Positions 36,061-48,202 of a DNA stretch of 64,000 nucleotides are shown here, in pieces. How positions within the stretch are numbered: position 1 is the first letter of the stretch; every line of letters begins with the position of its first letter. A program made the translations under genes and the position numbers. Origin of the DNA: Camarhynchus parvulus (Eukaryota > Chordata > Aves > Passeriformes > Thraupidae); the NCBI RefSeq assembly GCF_901933205.1, contig NC_044573.1, forward strand, positions 53,191,493 through 53,255,492, read 5' to 3'. The notes beneath the pieces are model-generated. The model ran no database searches. It had not been told where the DNA came from and worked only from the letters and a program-made list of their open reading frames with translations.

Positions 36061-39000
36061 GAATATGTCAGCTGATGAGTCAAGATGGAAGGAAACATCT
36101 TTACTGAGTCTTTAAGTCATGCCTTTTTCTACAGCTCCCTTGAAGGTTGCAGTGTAAATAACTGTTATGGACTTTGCCTGCAGATATCCTGCTATGCTGA
36201 GCTGTGATACTTCCACTGTACAAAACCACGGGAAAACAATGTTAAAGCAACTACTGCTTAGTGATAATTCAGGCTTCTGTATTGGAGACAAAATTTGGAG
36301 ATGCAAATGGAGGACAAATTGGTCACATGCCATGAAAGTTATGACAGTTTGATTTAAAATAGATGTGTGAAATGATTCATCCCAGGACACTATACCTGTT
36401 TTTGTCTCTGCATGTCTGTCCCATTCCTCTTGCAGGGATGGCTCAGCCACTCCAGCAGCATCAGCTGAACTCCTGCACAATAGTACACAGTATTTAGAGA
36501 CAAAACAAAACAGATGCCAGCTGTGCTGCTCCACCCCAGATACTGCTTTGTCAGCACAGGAGCCACCTATGCACTGGCAACAAAAATGTTGAAGGCAGAA
36601 GCAGGGCAGATGGCTGAAGGCAGAAGCTACAGTGCAGTAGCAAGTGAATCAGAGTTGTCAGGTCAATGTGGCATCCTTGAGCTCTGAATTCAGTTCTGGC
36701 AGTAGTTTATTGGTTGTCTTACTGGTTGTGGCAGCCGGCTGCATAAGGGAAATGTTTCTTGGTATGCTATCTCTTTTAATTCCCACCTGGGAAACAGATG
36801 GGCCTTTGCCCTGGGATTGGAAAAAAATGGAAATGATCATCCTGGGAATACAGATTTTTGAAAGTAATTTTTATTCCTACACAAAGTCAAATCCTCATGA
36901 AATCCATCTTATAGGTACTGGGTACCAGTACTTCAGAGAGCACTGGTATGACATGGGTTCGGAGGAAGCTGAAGCTCTAGAGTTTTCTTGTATTTGTATT
37001 TCACCTCTGGCCAACCTGTTGTCTTTTCCTTGGCATGAATGGTTTTCTGGATTCCTTCAGAGATTCTTGCTTTTGAGTTTGAATGCCTGTCAGTAGCAGG
37101 GAAGAGGACATTGAGAGTCCAAATGCTCCTGGTCCTAGCAGGGGCAGACTTACATTTTCCCTTTGACTGAGGCTGAATGAAGCCAACAGAAATCTTCTGA
37201 ACATTTGTTTGATAGGACAACTGTCCCTGAGCCATCCCTTCAGAGCACGTAGCTGCCTATCTCACCTCCTTTCCTTATCAAATTAAAACAAGTGGTTCTG
37301 TGACTGTAGTGCTAATCAAGATGAGGGTCCTTGTGGATTTGTTCTCAACAACTCATGCTCACTCTCTCTTTTCAATATCCCTGGTTGTCCTTCCTGTGCC
37401 CCTTCTGCCACTGTTACTGCAATCAGTGCTTTAGGTCCTCCCAGCATCTTCTAAATGTCCTTTGTTTACTTTCTCCCCTCCCGTGGTCTTAAGCAATCTC
37501 TCCAGTCCAGTCTTTACACTGCCTGCATTTCTATCCCATATTTCCTTCCACCCCTTGAGACTGTGCATGATTTGACAGCTCCAGTAGCTGGGCTGCAGCA
37601 GTAAGAAGGGATTGCCTGCAGGGTGCTACCAAAAAAACTGGTTGCCAAAAAAAGACAAATAATTGGGATGCTCTGCCTCTACTGTACAGCAGAAGGCTGG
37701 AAATTGCCTCTTTTCTTTCCCAAACTTTGTGATTTCCCAAAGTTGTAAGATTTTAATATGTGTTTGATGCTGCCTTTTTGTCAGTTTTGGCTGGAGTCAC
37801 ACATGTTCTTTCATGTTTCTTGCAGAAAGAAGGGTAGATAGGCAGCCAAACAGCTTGAGGGTTTAAGCTTCTGGACTTCCTAAGACTTTGGGCTGCATGG
37901 GAGCATCACTTCTTTCTCTTATTGGTATTTTGTATGTCATACTGGTGTTTTGCCAGCATCCAGAAATCCTGATGAAGTCATGGAGGACCCAGTGCTCTAT
38001 ACCTGGGGTATCCAAGAGTTTATGTTCTTCCTCCTGATCCATTTTTCTGATATTTTTGTGCTGAAACGGCCAAACCATTTGTTTCTATATGGCAAAAACT
38101 TGTGGAAAAATTATAAAATGAAATAATTCATAGGGCCACCAAATAGAGCCTTGTTTTCTCAGTCTGAATCATGTTTTCACTGCTGGGTGAATGCCTGAAC
38201 CTAGACGTTGGCACAAATGTATCTAGCCAGTAACTCTTGCTGGTCTGTGCCAAATAATAAACGTTGTTTAAAGGACCGGCAAGTATTAGAACAAATAAAG
38301 CAATGACTTCATTGCAGTGCAGTTTAGTTTCTGAAGTATAGTTAGAAATACAACATGCTTACTGACAACCACAACAGAGAGTTCTAAAAGTTGCAATTGA
38401 AGAGATTGCTCCTCTTCAGAGATCTTGGAGAGTGTGCTGTAACTTGGAAGCTGTCAGGGAAGAGAATCTTTTTTTACTAAAAAAGATGTAAAAGGTATAC
38501 TAAAGAGAGTGTCTGATTCCTGATAGCTCTGTCAGACCTGCACATGATGGATGTGATTAGTACTGTCAAATATAGACACTGGATAATGCTCTCTTTAACT
38601 AGCATTGAAGTGTGCCTCACATTAGCATGAACGAGAGCTGTGCTTCTTAAGGGTAGAGGAGCAGAAGATGGCAAAATGGAGACTGTAAATGTGTGTCCAG
38701 CAGTAGAAGAACCTTCTCACTGCTTTAAGGCAGCTGAACAATCAAATACTGTAAGATTGACTGGTCTTATGGGTCCTAGGAAGATTGGAGAAAGAAAGAA
38801 ATGTGCTCCTATCAGAGGAAGGATAAGATATTGGTAAATTAGTCACCTCGTGTTGTAGGAAGAGAACAAACAAGGAGACCTGAATGTTAGCTTTGCTTGG
38901 AATAAAGAGAGATGAATGCAAATTGCCAACAGAGGTTATTATCCAGTTTCACAGTATTTGCTCTTTTGCCTGCATTGATTACACTAAATTAACCAACCAG

Positions 39001-41552
39001 AGCAATGCCAGCAGACCTCCTGTGGTCCCACAGCACCCGAGTGATGCCCTGGGTGCTGGCCTGTCTGTGCTGGAAAATACCCACAGCATCTCTGCACTAT
39101 GGGCACAGCTGCTGCTCTGCTGTTGGCACAGGGATTTTGTCTGCCTGGGAGTTCCTGTCTGCCTCTTTGGGAGGGTCAGAGCCCTCTCCTGGGCATGCAG
39201 GGTCCCCTACCCTAACTCATGGGTTCCCCTTTAGACCCACCATTCAACAAAGCTGGAGCTAAAGCAACCATTCAAGGAGAGCAGAGCTTGAGCAGAACTA
39301 AACCTGCGGTGCCAGGGCTGTCCTCCCAGCATCTCTTACTTTTCAGATAAAATGGGTTGAGAAATTTTGCTCAAAATATTTTGCATTAAATTTGAAAGTA
39401 AACGAACATGGTTTGAGTTTAAAGTTGATGAAACACAAGAAATGTACATTGAAACTTACTTTCCTCATAGACCTTGACACTGAAAAATGAAAGGAAAAAT
39501 AGAATAATTAGTATTTTCTCAGAAAAAAAGCATTTTCTGACAAAACCTCATTCTTTAGAGAAAATTATTTTTCAACCAACATTTTTGACTAGCTGAAGTT
39601 TCAAAATAAAAAAAGCAAAATTACAAACTTACAGTTGGTTGTTTACTGCCCAGTAGCACATACTTCAGATGAAAAGTAAAAGCAACATGCAGCACGTAGA
39701 ATAGAGGGATGGAACAAAAGCCAGAAGAAACTGACAGGCACAGGTTGAAGAATAATTCATCATTCAGCAACATAAGTTGTCAGATTTTTTGTGTAGTTTA
39801 CCAGTATCCAAAGCCTTTTGTATCTCCATTTTCACCCACAGTCTTTCATTCCAAATATTGCAAATCAGTAGTTTAGAATTATTGTACTATCTATTTTGAA
39901 ATTAGTGCTCCTCGTACTTCTGAGAGACTTAAAAGGTCATGGAATGATTTCATGGTCTCCCATGAGTCATGGTAGTTACGGAGGGGTTTTACAAATTCAA
40001 ATCAATAAGGTTATGCTTCACTATAGAGTGGGAATCAAAAAAGGTTGTTACCCTGAAAAAGAGCACCATTTATTAATAAAGATGTTCCTTAACAAAACTT
40101 CTCTTTCATCTTCTGGAGTTATATTTCAGTCAAAAGCTTCTTTAGCTGTTTCAATATTAAAATTATTTTTCATTAGGTTAATATGTACATGTATATCATT
40201 AGCTTGGAGTGATGAGAGAAACCTTTTTGCCTGTTCCTCTCTGAAACAGAGACTCCTCTGTACCACCAGCACTAAAAGGAGAGGACACATACAATGCAAA
40301 CTCATAAGCAGAAGATAAAAAATACTGTAGCTAGCTGTGTCTTTTCAGAAATCCAGAGCAGTGCAAAAGAATCTCCAGGCAACTATTTTGCTAAAAGAGC
40401 AAACCCTGAAGTTGCTTCTGCATGCAAGGATGAAATGTCACATCTGTTGTTCATTGATTAGAAGCCAAGGAAAGATGCAGAGCTCTTTCTTTTTCAATTT
40501 CGAGCCTTTCTGTGTAATGGTTGCTCACCTACCACATGAATGGCTTGTATTTTTTAAATTCTTGCACAGAGTCCTTCATTAATCATCATCTCAATTTGGA
40601 ACAAAAGATTGAAGGAGAAAAGAGGAGAAGGAGGGGAAAAGGTAGCAAAGGGCTAATACGGAGCTAAGAACTCCAAACCAGCTTAATCTCTCAGAAAGGA
40701 AATCATAAAAAAAAAAGATATATATTTAATTCATGCTAGCAGGTGGAAGAAATAGGTGAGCAAAAGGTTGCTATATGTTCAATACAACAAAGCAGGAAAG
40801 CTGAGATTTCTTTGACAACCCACAGCTGATTTAGGAATAGCAACCTGCTTAAGAAGTTTAAACCCTAGGAAACGTGAGGCTTTTGAGAGATTAGCAACAT
40901 GTGGAGAAAAATAAAACCAGGAAAAATACTTGACAAAATTCTAGTGGTGAGTTTTGGAGAAATAATACAAATAATTGCAAGTGATGTGGAAGGGAACAGA
41001 AACTGAAAATTAATGTTCACACACGTAACTTCTATTCCATGGAAGAGAAAATTGTGCTTTTTCACTTTGAGCTTCTTGTAAGCAGTAGCTTTAGCAGACA
41101 CACTGTGTAACTGCTGTCACAAGTGGAGCACCAGCTCTTGTGCTGCACATCTGTGACCTACTGATGGTTCAGGGAGTACATTCCTTGGAAGGACAGCAGC
41201 TCATAAGGAGGCAGATTGTTTTCCAGATGTTTTAAACGTTTCCAAAGAAAGCCAACAAAAACATAAAGTAAGAACAACTGAATCAGTTGTCCTGTCATAG
41301 ATGTTCCTAGAAATCTCTCTCTGGAGCTGAAATGAAAACTTGGAAGAATTATTCTGGCCAAGTTAGATAAAGACTAACAGAGCTTCCAAAATTAATTTAT
41401 TCCACAATAATTATGCAAAAGAAAAATGAGTGCTTCCCTGTAGCTGGTAGTCTGACCTAAAATGCATATAAAATGGGGAAACAAATCCCCATGTGGGGAA
41501 ATTATTTCTGGGGACAACTGGATGTTTCAACTGTTTTCCAACAGGGTCCTCC
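36061..41552. other. Unique non-coding DNA
   Basis: No gene was recognised. The two longest frames (36,644-37,096 and 39,896-40,318) start with GTG and TTG and have no motif; the first has a short hydrophobic run (LLVVLLVVAAG). A GC-richer patch at about 39,000-39,330 is open in two frames at once. Confidence 0.5.
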
Positions 41553-41583
41553 AAAAAAAAAAAAAGAAAAAAAAAAGAAAAAA
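41553..41583 (+). repeat. A-rich low-complexity tract
   Basis: Runs of 13, 10 and 6 A separated by single G. No retroposed body is recognisable immediately upstream. Confidence 0.9.
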
Positions 41584-42032
41584 CCCTCACATCTGTGCAA
41601 TTTTAATGCACCATTTAGAAGGCCTAAGTATACCACATTATTTGGAAAATGCTTTTTAAAAAATCTAATATTTCCCACAAATACATAATAAATGACATGA
41701 AACCATGGAGGAGAAAAATAATAGAAAAATGTTGCAATCAGAGGCTCTGGTAAGCTCCTGGAATGGATTCAAATTAGGAGTTTGAAATGCAGAAGACAAA
41801 AATACGAGTTCAAGGTTAAAGAAATAACCAATCTAGGAAAATGTACCAGGGGAAAAAAAAAGCTTGGAAGAGGATGCATATAGGTCTGATTTACTAACAT
41901 ATCCTTATACACACATTAAAAATACAGGAACTAAAAGAAAAGGCAATTTTTTGGGGAAAGTTTATATTCAAACATCTTTAAACCATTTAAACTGCTGTCT
42001 GAAGGTCTTTAGTGTGTAAAAATGCATAATGG

Positions 42033-42660
42033 GCATGGACTGGTAATCGCAACAGGGACTTGCTGAATCTCAAACAGTTGATAAAGAAGGAACCTGTCCT
42101 CAGAGTGTATGATAATAAGCACCAAACAAAGCTGGCAGTTGATGCTTCTAAGCAAGGCCTTGGGGCAACACTTTTAACAAGGAATGGTGATCACTGGAGA
42201 CCCATGACATATGCTTCTGGATACCTAACTGGAACAGCATGTCAGCATGCACAAAAAGAGTTGGAGGCTCTGTCTTGTAGTCTATGCATGCAAAAAAACC
42301 TCCATTTTTTTAATATGGGTTACCAGTGCTAGCAGGAACTGATAACGAGGCATTAGTGACAATTGCTGAAAAGGGTTCTGCAGGCAGATCTCCTAGATTG
42401 TAAATATGATATGATTTACAACTCAAATATATAGAGCAGTCGTACACCGAGCAGGCATTCTGTCCAGAGCTCTCAACAGAACTGAACTTGTACAGAAACA
42501 GAGTCTTATGTGCATGCAAAAATTGTTTGGAATATTTTTCTTTTCAAACAGGAAGTCACTGTGGACACCTGTCTCTGCAGAAAGCCAAAATACTAGATAA
42601 AACATTGCAGAAGGTAATACAAGCTATCAGTCTCACCAACTGGACAGCACTTACTGGTCC
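42033..42660 (+). pseudogene. Decayed Ty3/gypsy-type pol fragment (RNase H region)
   Basis: A plus-strand frame enters around 42,033 (AWTG, the usual position of the F-x-W-T motif after reverse transcriptase) and runs to a TAG at 42,330. It carries the family landmarks in the right order and spacing: an LKQLI-x5-VLR-x2-D block, then VDAS with the first catalytic Asp, GLGA, a RPMTYAS match to the usual RP-x-x-YAS, LT, and a KEL segment with the catalytic Glu. The third acidic motif (TD, followed by ALVTIAEK) appears in another phase from about 42,332, after a frameshift. That phase has stops at 42,401 and 42,407 and then YDLQLKY, the conserved segment after the RNase H core. A weaker match may continue to about 42,650. 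No LTRs, gag, protease or integrase were found. The landmarks favour the mag-like branch of Metaviridae over retroviruses. The copy is dead: it is frameshifted, stopped and partial. Confidence 0.72.
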
Positions 42661-45112
42661 TTAAAGAATTTAGAAAGATGATTTTTTACAATATGGAGTA
42701 TATTTTTTGACCATTAGTCCACTGCTGATAAACAGAATGCATGCATGATACCAGTGTATGCAGAAAATGCAAAATGTTTTATATTACATTTATAAATATT
42801 AACTATGGTCAGTGTTGGTGAAATAGCCAAAGAATGAAAAGGAAAACAGTTAATTTCAGAAACACTGGTAAATTAAAAAGAACCAGCAATGATGGTAATT
42901 CTTGAAACTTAAGATTCATGCTCCACAGCTGAAAGAAATTTATTTATGTTTGCTGTAAAAAAAAATCACATTCTTTTCAGAAATAACATTGATGCAGAAG
43001 TCATCGGTTGAATGTGTGATCTCATGTACAAATCTGGCATTTGTCTGCCATAGCACACGTCCTGTGCCTTTGTCAGATAATGACTCACAATTCAATTATT
43101 AGGAATTTAAATATTTTCTAACAGAGTTTTAAACACATTACTTCTCATTCAGGTTATCTACAGCCTGATGGTAGTGAGGGAAGACCTCTTACACAATCTG
43201 CTAAATTCCACTCATATCCCATTTAAGAATTATTTAATTCCAGAGCAGTACTGTGGATACTGAAACAGGTTCAGCCCCAAACTTAGATTAAGACTATCCA
43301 GTGGTGTAGTCAATGATGGTAAAGTGAGGGATGTCTAACTGCTATGAGGAAATAAACAGAGAATGTACTGTATTAATGAATGGCAGGAACAAAATCTTGG
43401 CAAACCAAGTCAGCTAGCCTGCATTTACAGGTAGTATATGTAATATCACAAAAGACTGCTTTTATGAGGATTTGCTCTTCTCTCTGATGAGCAAGCACTG
43501 GCCTGTTGGACAAAGAAGAGTCAGGCACTTCTCCTTCTTCCCTTAGTGGGAAGAGATGGACAACGAATCTTAAAAGCAAGTAAAAGGGAGCCCATGAGCC
43601 AGACAACATCATTGGACTGGACACAACAGAACCATAGGGACCAAAGAACCATGTAATGTCTCAAAGAATCATCAGCTAAAGGATGCCAGCTCAGACACTG
43701 ATTTATACCTGTTGGATGTATGTTTTTTACTTTAAGTAGTCCTTTTGTTGTTTTGGTTTTTTTTTTTTGTTCCTTTGGAAATGAGAAAAAAATGAAAGCA
43801 ACTTATCCTTGATGAGTTTGGAGTGTAGCATTCTTTGGTTAAGAATGGAGGTTTTTTACCTGCCTATAAACTTGAGAGAGAAAGTGAAAAATGCAGACAC
43901 AGACCCATTTTAATAGTCTTGGAAAAGACCAATCATAATAGAAGCTCTGATGGAATGGCTATTCATGTACTGCTATAATTATGACTGTAAATTTGCAATG
44001 AGATTATTAATAGTAGGAAAAACTAACTTAAATTATATGTTTTTTGGGTTTGCATTGAGCAGAGGGGTATCAAAACCACAGTGATCTTCTTGGTGGTGGA
44101 AGATGAAAAAGCTGCCCTGCACTTCAGCTGATATGTGATCAGGAAATCTGGAGTGAGCAGATTTGCATAAACTGACTCCATGCACTGAGAGAAGAGGGTG
44201 GGTAGAACAAAGAGCTCAAAACATATTTCAAGAAAGGGTAATTTTAGGGGAAACTTTGAGGGAAATTGTGGGGATTTTACTGCCAGTCTGTGCTGGGCTT
44301 AAATCCAGCAAAGTTGCAGGTCCTTGAGAAGTGGCAAGGACGTGACTAAAAGCAAGTCAGGTGGCCCTTTGTGTTTTGGAGCAACTGTTGTGAGGTTGGA
44401 CGGCATTAGTAATCTGTAGCCATAGCTTTCCTTTTATCTTTGGGAAACTTGTAGAAGGCAGCAGTCTGGATGCATCTCTAGAGACAGCTTAACTTTCACA
44501 ATGAACAGTTTAACAGAAGTGACAGCCTAGGTAAAATAGTGGGGGAAAATAAACCCAGAAAGGAAAGTGTCTGCATTTTGTGGGTGGAAAAGAGCACAGA
44601 ATTTTCCCAGTGTCTCTGACTGTCTCTTTTAGCCATGGAACGTCTGTAGTCATCGGTGTTTTGCCTTTAAATCAATAGATTTTGCTCTTTTGCCAGGCAG
44701 GTTTTAACCTCCCAGTTTTACTGGCATTGCTTCTGATTTACAGAGACCTAGGAAGACAAAGAAGGCACTTTCCTGACTCATTCCTGATTGTTAATATAGA
44801 AAAGCACTCTATATCATGGCAAACAAACTGAAGGAGAATTTTATTAGCATTGCTTTTTCTTTAAATTACAACAAATAAGAGTAGCCACAGTTTTTTCATA
44901 TAGGTATTGTACCTTTTTTTAAAAGTTGATTTGGATCTTGGGGCGCAATTTGTAATTTCTAACCAGAGAAAGGAAAAATAAGTGAGCTTATTATGTGGTG
45001 CTTGGTGGAGCTAAGCAAACTTTTCCTATGAAGATGACATAGCAGTACTGGGAAGCATTCAGTAACTCAACAAAAATCCTAGTCTGTTGGGCACAGATCT
45101 TTGTGTATGAGC
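42661..45112. other. Unique AT-rich non-coding DNA
   Basis: No gene and no further recognisable element parts next to the pol fragment. A 12-base T run occurs near 43,757-43,768. Confidence 0.5.
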
Positions 45113-45154
45113 TATTTTTTGTGTGTGTGTGCATATACATATATATAGATATCT
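45113..45154 (+). repeat. Compound T / (GT)n / (AT)n microsatellite
   Basis: A T run is followed by gtgtgtgtgtg and then catatacatatatatagatat. Short and imperfect. Confidence 0.85.
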
Positions 45155-46581
45155 ACCTGTGTACCTATTTATTTTGTTTTACCTGTATTGCTCTTCTGGT
45201 TTGCATAATTAAATGGAAGTGGGATGCCAAATATGGTATTTCCTGATAGCACCTACAAACAATGGTGGACAAATTTCTAGGCTGTTGTTTAGCAAGGGAT
45301 GGGTTAATTTCCATTTCTTTCTGCCATACTATTAAGTTTATTCGTGTGTTTTAATGACATTGTACCCTTTAAAAACAATTTAACATACATAAGATGCTGG
45401 ATTAACCCTTAGTGCTTCAAGACATACTGCTTTCACCGAAGTGGACCCCTTCATCACAGGGGGATGGTTTTCATGCCTTTTTCCAAGAGAAGGAAGTGAA
45501 CATATCTATTCTTCATACCAAAAATAAAAAAAACATATTTCTTTCTCCAGTACTGGGATCTCTGAAAAACAACTCTTACTGTGGCAAATAGTGTAGCCAT
45601 AAAATGTTCCTTGTCTCTTCATTTGTGTGTCCAATTAAAATACAAAGGTACCAGAAAACAAAGAGAAGGTGGCATCACATACCTCCACTCCCTTTTCTTC
45701 TGAATGTGACAAACAAACTTTGCAACTTTTTTCTACAGTTCAAGATGGAGATATTCCAGCACTCAATTGAAAATTTTAGAAATCATAATCCAGTGATGGA
45801 GGGGAGCAGGGGCACATCTGTGTCCTTGCTGCTAAAAGCTACATGAAAGGGCTGTATTTGGTGTCTTCATGCCTACTGTGTTGTACCTTGTTCTAAACAG
45901 TAATTTCAGAAAAGTAAAGCAGGAGCATTCCTTGGAATCTTTATGTATGTCTTTCTCCTGTCCACAGAGCAGCTCTCTGCATGCTAACTAACACCACAAA
46001 GGAGGAGGGGGCTCTGTAAAGATCATTCTGGTTTCTATTGTTCTCTGTAGTCACAGGAAAATGAACACAGCCTCTCAAAAAGTTCCCTCCCAGGGGAAGA
46101 TACTCAAGGAGAGAAAATTGCTATGAATTTGCCCTCTACTTCAGACACTTACTTGCTCACACAGTTCTAAAGTTGTCAAATGTATTTATACATATGAAAT
46201 AGCAAATGTTTGATAGTGCCTTTTGTCCCCTGGGACGAGATCATCTGCATATTGCCGATGGGGCTTTAGGCACTGTGTAAGCATGAGTGTTACATGACAA
46301 CAGCAGGCACATCTATCCTGGACCCAAGCAGGTTAGTCCACCTGTGACAGGATGGAATTGGACAGAGCTCTGACTTCATGGCCAGCATCCAAGGAGTTGA
46401 ACCGCCCCACAGATGTTCTGGTCTGAGGCATTCAGGGAGTGTCTGCACCCTGCTCTGTATTCTGTGACTCCCAGGAAGCTGGCACAATGTCTGTCCTCCT
46501 GGGAAAGTAAATGAAAAAAGTCATCTTGAAATTTTGTTTTTAAGTGGCTGGAGAAAAGAGTTAATTTTCTGACCATTGGGG
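45155..46581. other. Unique non-coding DNA
   Basis: No gene recognised; frames at 45,604-45,846 and 46,290-46,576 are short and unmatched. Confidence 0.5.
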
Positions 46582-46602
46582 TTTTTTTTTTTTTTTTTTT
46601 TT
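46582..46602 (+). repeat. Poly-T run of about 21 bases
   Basis: An uninterrupted T run between gggg and cccc. The longest homopolymer in the window by eye. Confidence 0.95.
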
Positions 46603-47990
46603 CCCCTATATCTCTGCAACTGACGTACAGTACTTAAAAACTGTCTGGGCAAAGAAATGCTACTTAAAATTACAACTTGGTGAGGTGGGAGAAAGGGAGA
46701 AATTCTGTTCCTAGATATTTGCCAAAAGCTCTGCCCCTTCCTATTTCAATTGTGGTCCTATTTCAATTCTCTTTAAAGCTACAGGCAAGTTCTGTGGGAC
46801 TCACTAGTCACAATGTGTTTTGTGTCAAACCTACCTGGTGGGTACCCTGCCACCATGGGGGATGCAGAGATCTGTCAGAGGCTTCTGGTTCCATTCATGG
46901 TCTTGAAGAAAGCAATCCAGCAATGAGAACTGCTCAGGAGATAGCCCTGGCACCGTTCCATGACATCCTAGGGGTGACTACGCAGGAACTCTCCTTTTAA
47001 ATGCATCAGGAAGCTGAGTGCCTCCATATGATATTAATGGGACCAGAGACCTATGCAGATTAAGTCAGAGAAGTTTAGTTAATTTTAGTGTTGCTACCCT
47101 AATTTTCAGCAGAAATTTTAGTCTTGACAAGGATTTTCTTGTAGCTGCATCAAGTTGAAAATAAAATATTCTTTCTGCCTTGAAGAAATATGAAGGAAAC
47201 AAAGAGAAAAGACTGGATTATAGGATGAATTTGCACCCAGCAAAAAATGAACAACCAGGAGTGTGCAATAAAGCAAACACCTGCCTAACAAAAGTGTGCT
47301 GAAGGAGGATGTTTTAGACAGCATCAAGCACATCAGTGAAACCCCAAAAGAGTAGAAGCAAAAACCTCAGTTGTAACTGGCAGCACATAAAAGGTTGTTA
47401 ACCACATGGAGATCTGTCTTTGGACACTGCCAAATTGAAAACTGAACGGAACATAATTTTGAAGATTATAACTGGAGAGATGATTAGCGGCATGGGGAAA
47501 GCTTTTTCAAGGACTTACTAAGGAAATGGGACTGTAATTAGAAAAGGAAATGGAATCAAGAGAAGATTTCTAAAAGGTGAAGAGAAAAGGCCTTTGTAAA
47601 TAGTAAAAACACATGTTAAGAAGCCAAATTGACAACACAATGTTAGTGTGAGTTCACTTGTAATTTTTAGCCTGAAAATGATAGAGAAGTGCATTTTCAA
47701 TCTTATTACTTGAAAACTTATTTTCTCTATCAGAAATGACTTATCAGATTCCACACTTGTCGTGAGAAAATGGAGAAAGTCTCTCAGTCCTGGAGAGGCC
47801 TGATCTGGCCAATATTGCAGATGTGCTTATTTCCATGTGTGCATTCCTCCACTGATTTCACTGATTTGCATATGACCATTGGCAAGACTAGAACACTGAA
47901 TAAGTACTGGGGTCTTTTTTAAGTCCTGGTTGTTTTGTTTTTTGATTTTTTTTTCCTCCCCATAAAGACAATTTAAAGAGAAGAAAACAT
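46603..47990. other. Unique non-coding DNA
   Basis: No gene recognised. The plus strand of about 47,100-47,720 is A-rich. An octamer-like word (atttgcat) lies near 47,863. Confidence 0.5.
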
Positions 47991-48202
47991 ATCTGATTAG
48001 ATATTAGGAAGAAGTCCTTTACTGCGAGGGTGGTGAGGCACTGGCATCTGGAGAATTGCCTGGAGAAGCTGCGGATGCCCCATCTCTGGAAGTATTCATG
48101 TCCAGGTTGGATGAAGCATTATTAGAAGTTGATCTTGCCCACATCTGGGAACAAAATGGTCTTTAACGTCCCTTCCAACCCAAGCCATTCTATGATTCTA
48201 AG
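47991..48202 (+). mobile_element. CR1 LINE 3' end, sense, with canonical terminus
   Basis: About 210 bp of a CR1 3' end. It enters at ttagatattaggaagaagtc, continues through gagggtggtgaggcactggc, gatgccccatctctggaagt and tccaggttggatgaagc, and finishes with ggtctttaacgtcccttcca followed by acccaagccattctatgatt. The terminal tctatgattcta is the usual CR1 3' signature. The copy is 5'-truncated; short substitutions and small deletions mark it as old. Confidence 0.93.

Noticed and set aside
36644..37096. Plus-strand frame of 150 codons with a short hydrophobic segment.
   Set aside because: It starts at GTG with no ATG context, no recognisable domain and no splice-like borders; composition is consistent with chance.
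39896..40318. Plus-strand frame of 140 codons.
   Set aside because: It starts at TTG, has no motif and sits in ordinary AT-rich DNA.
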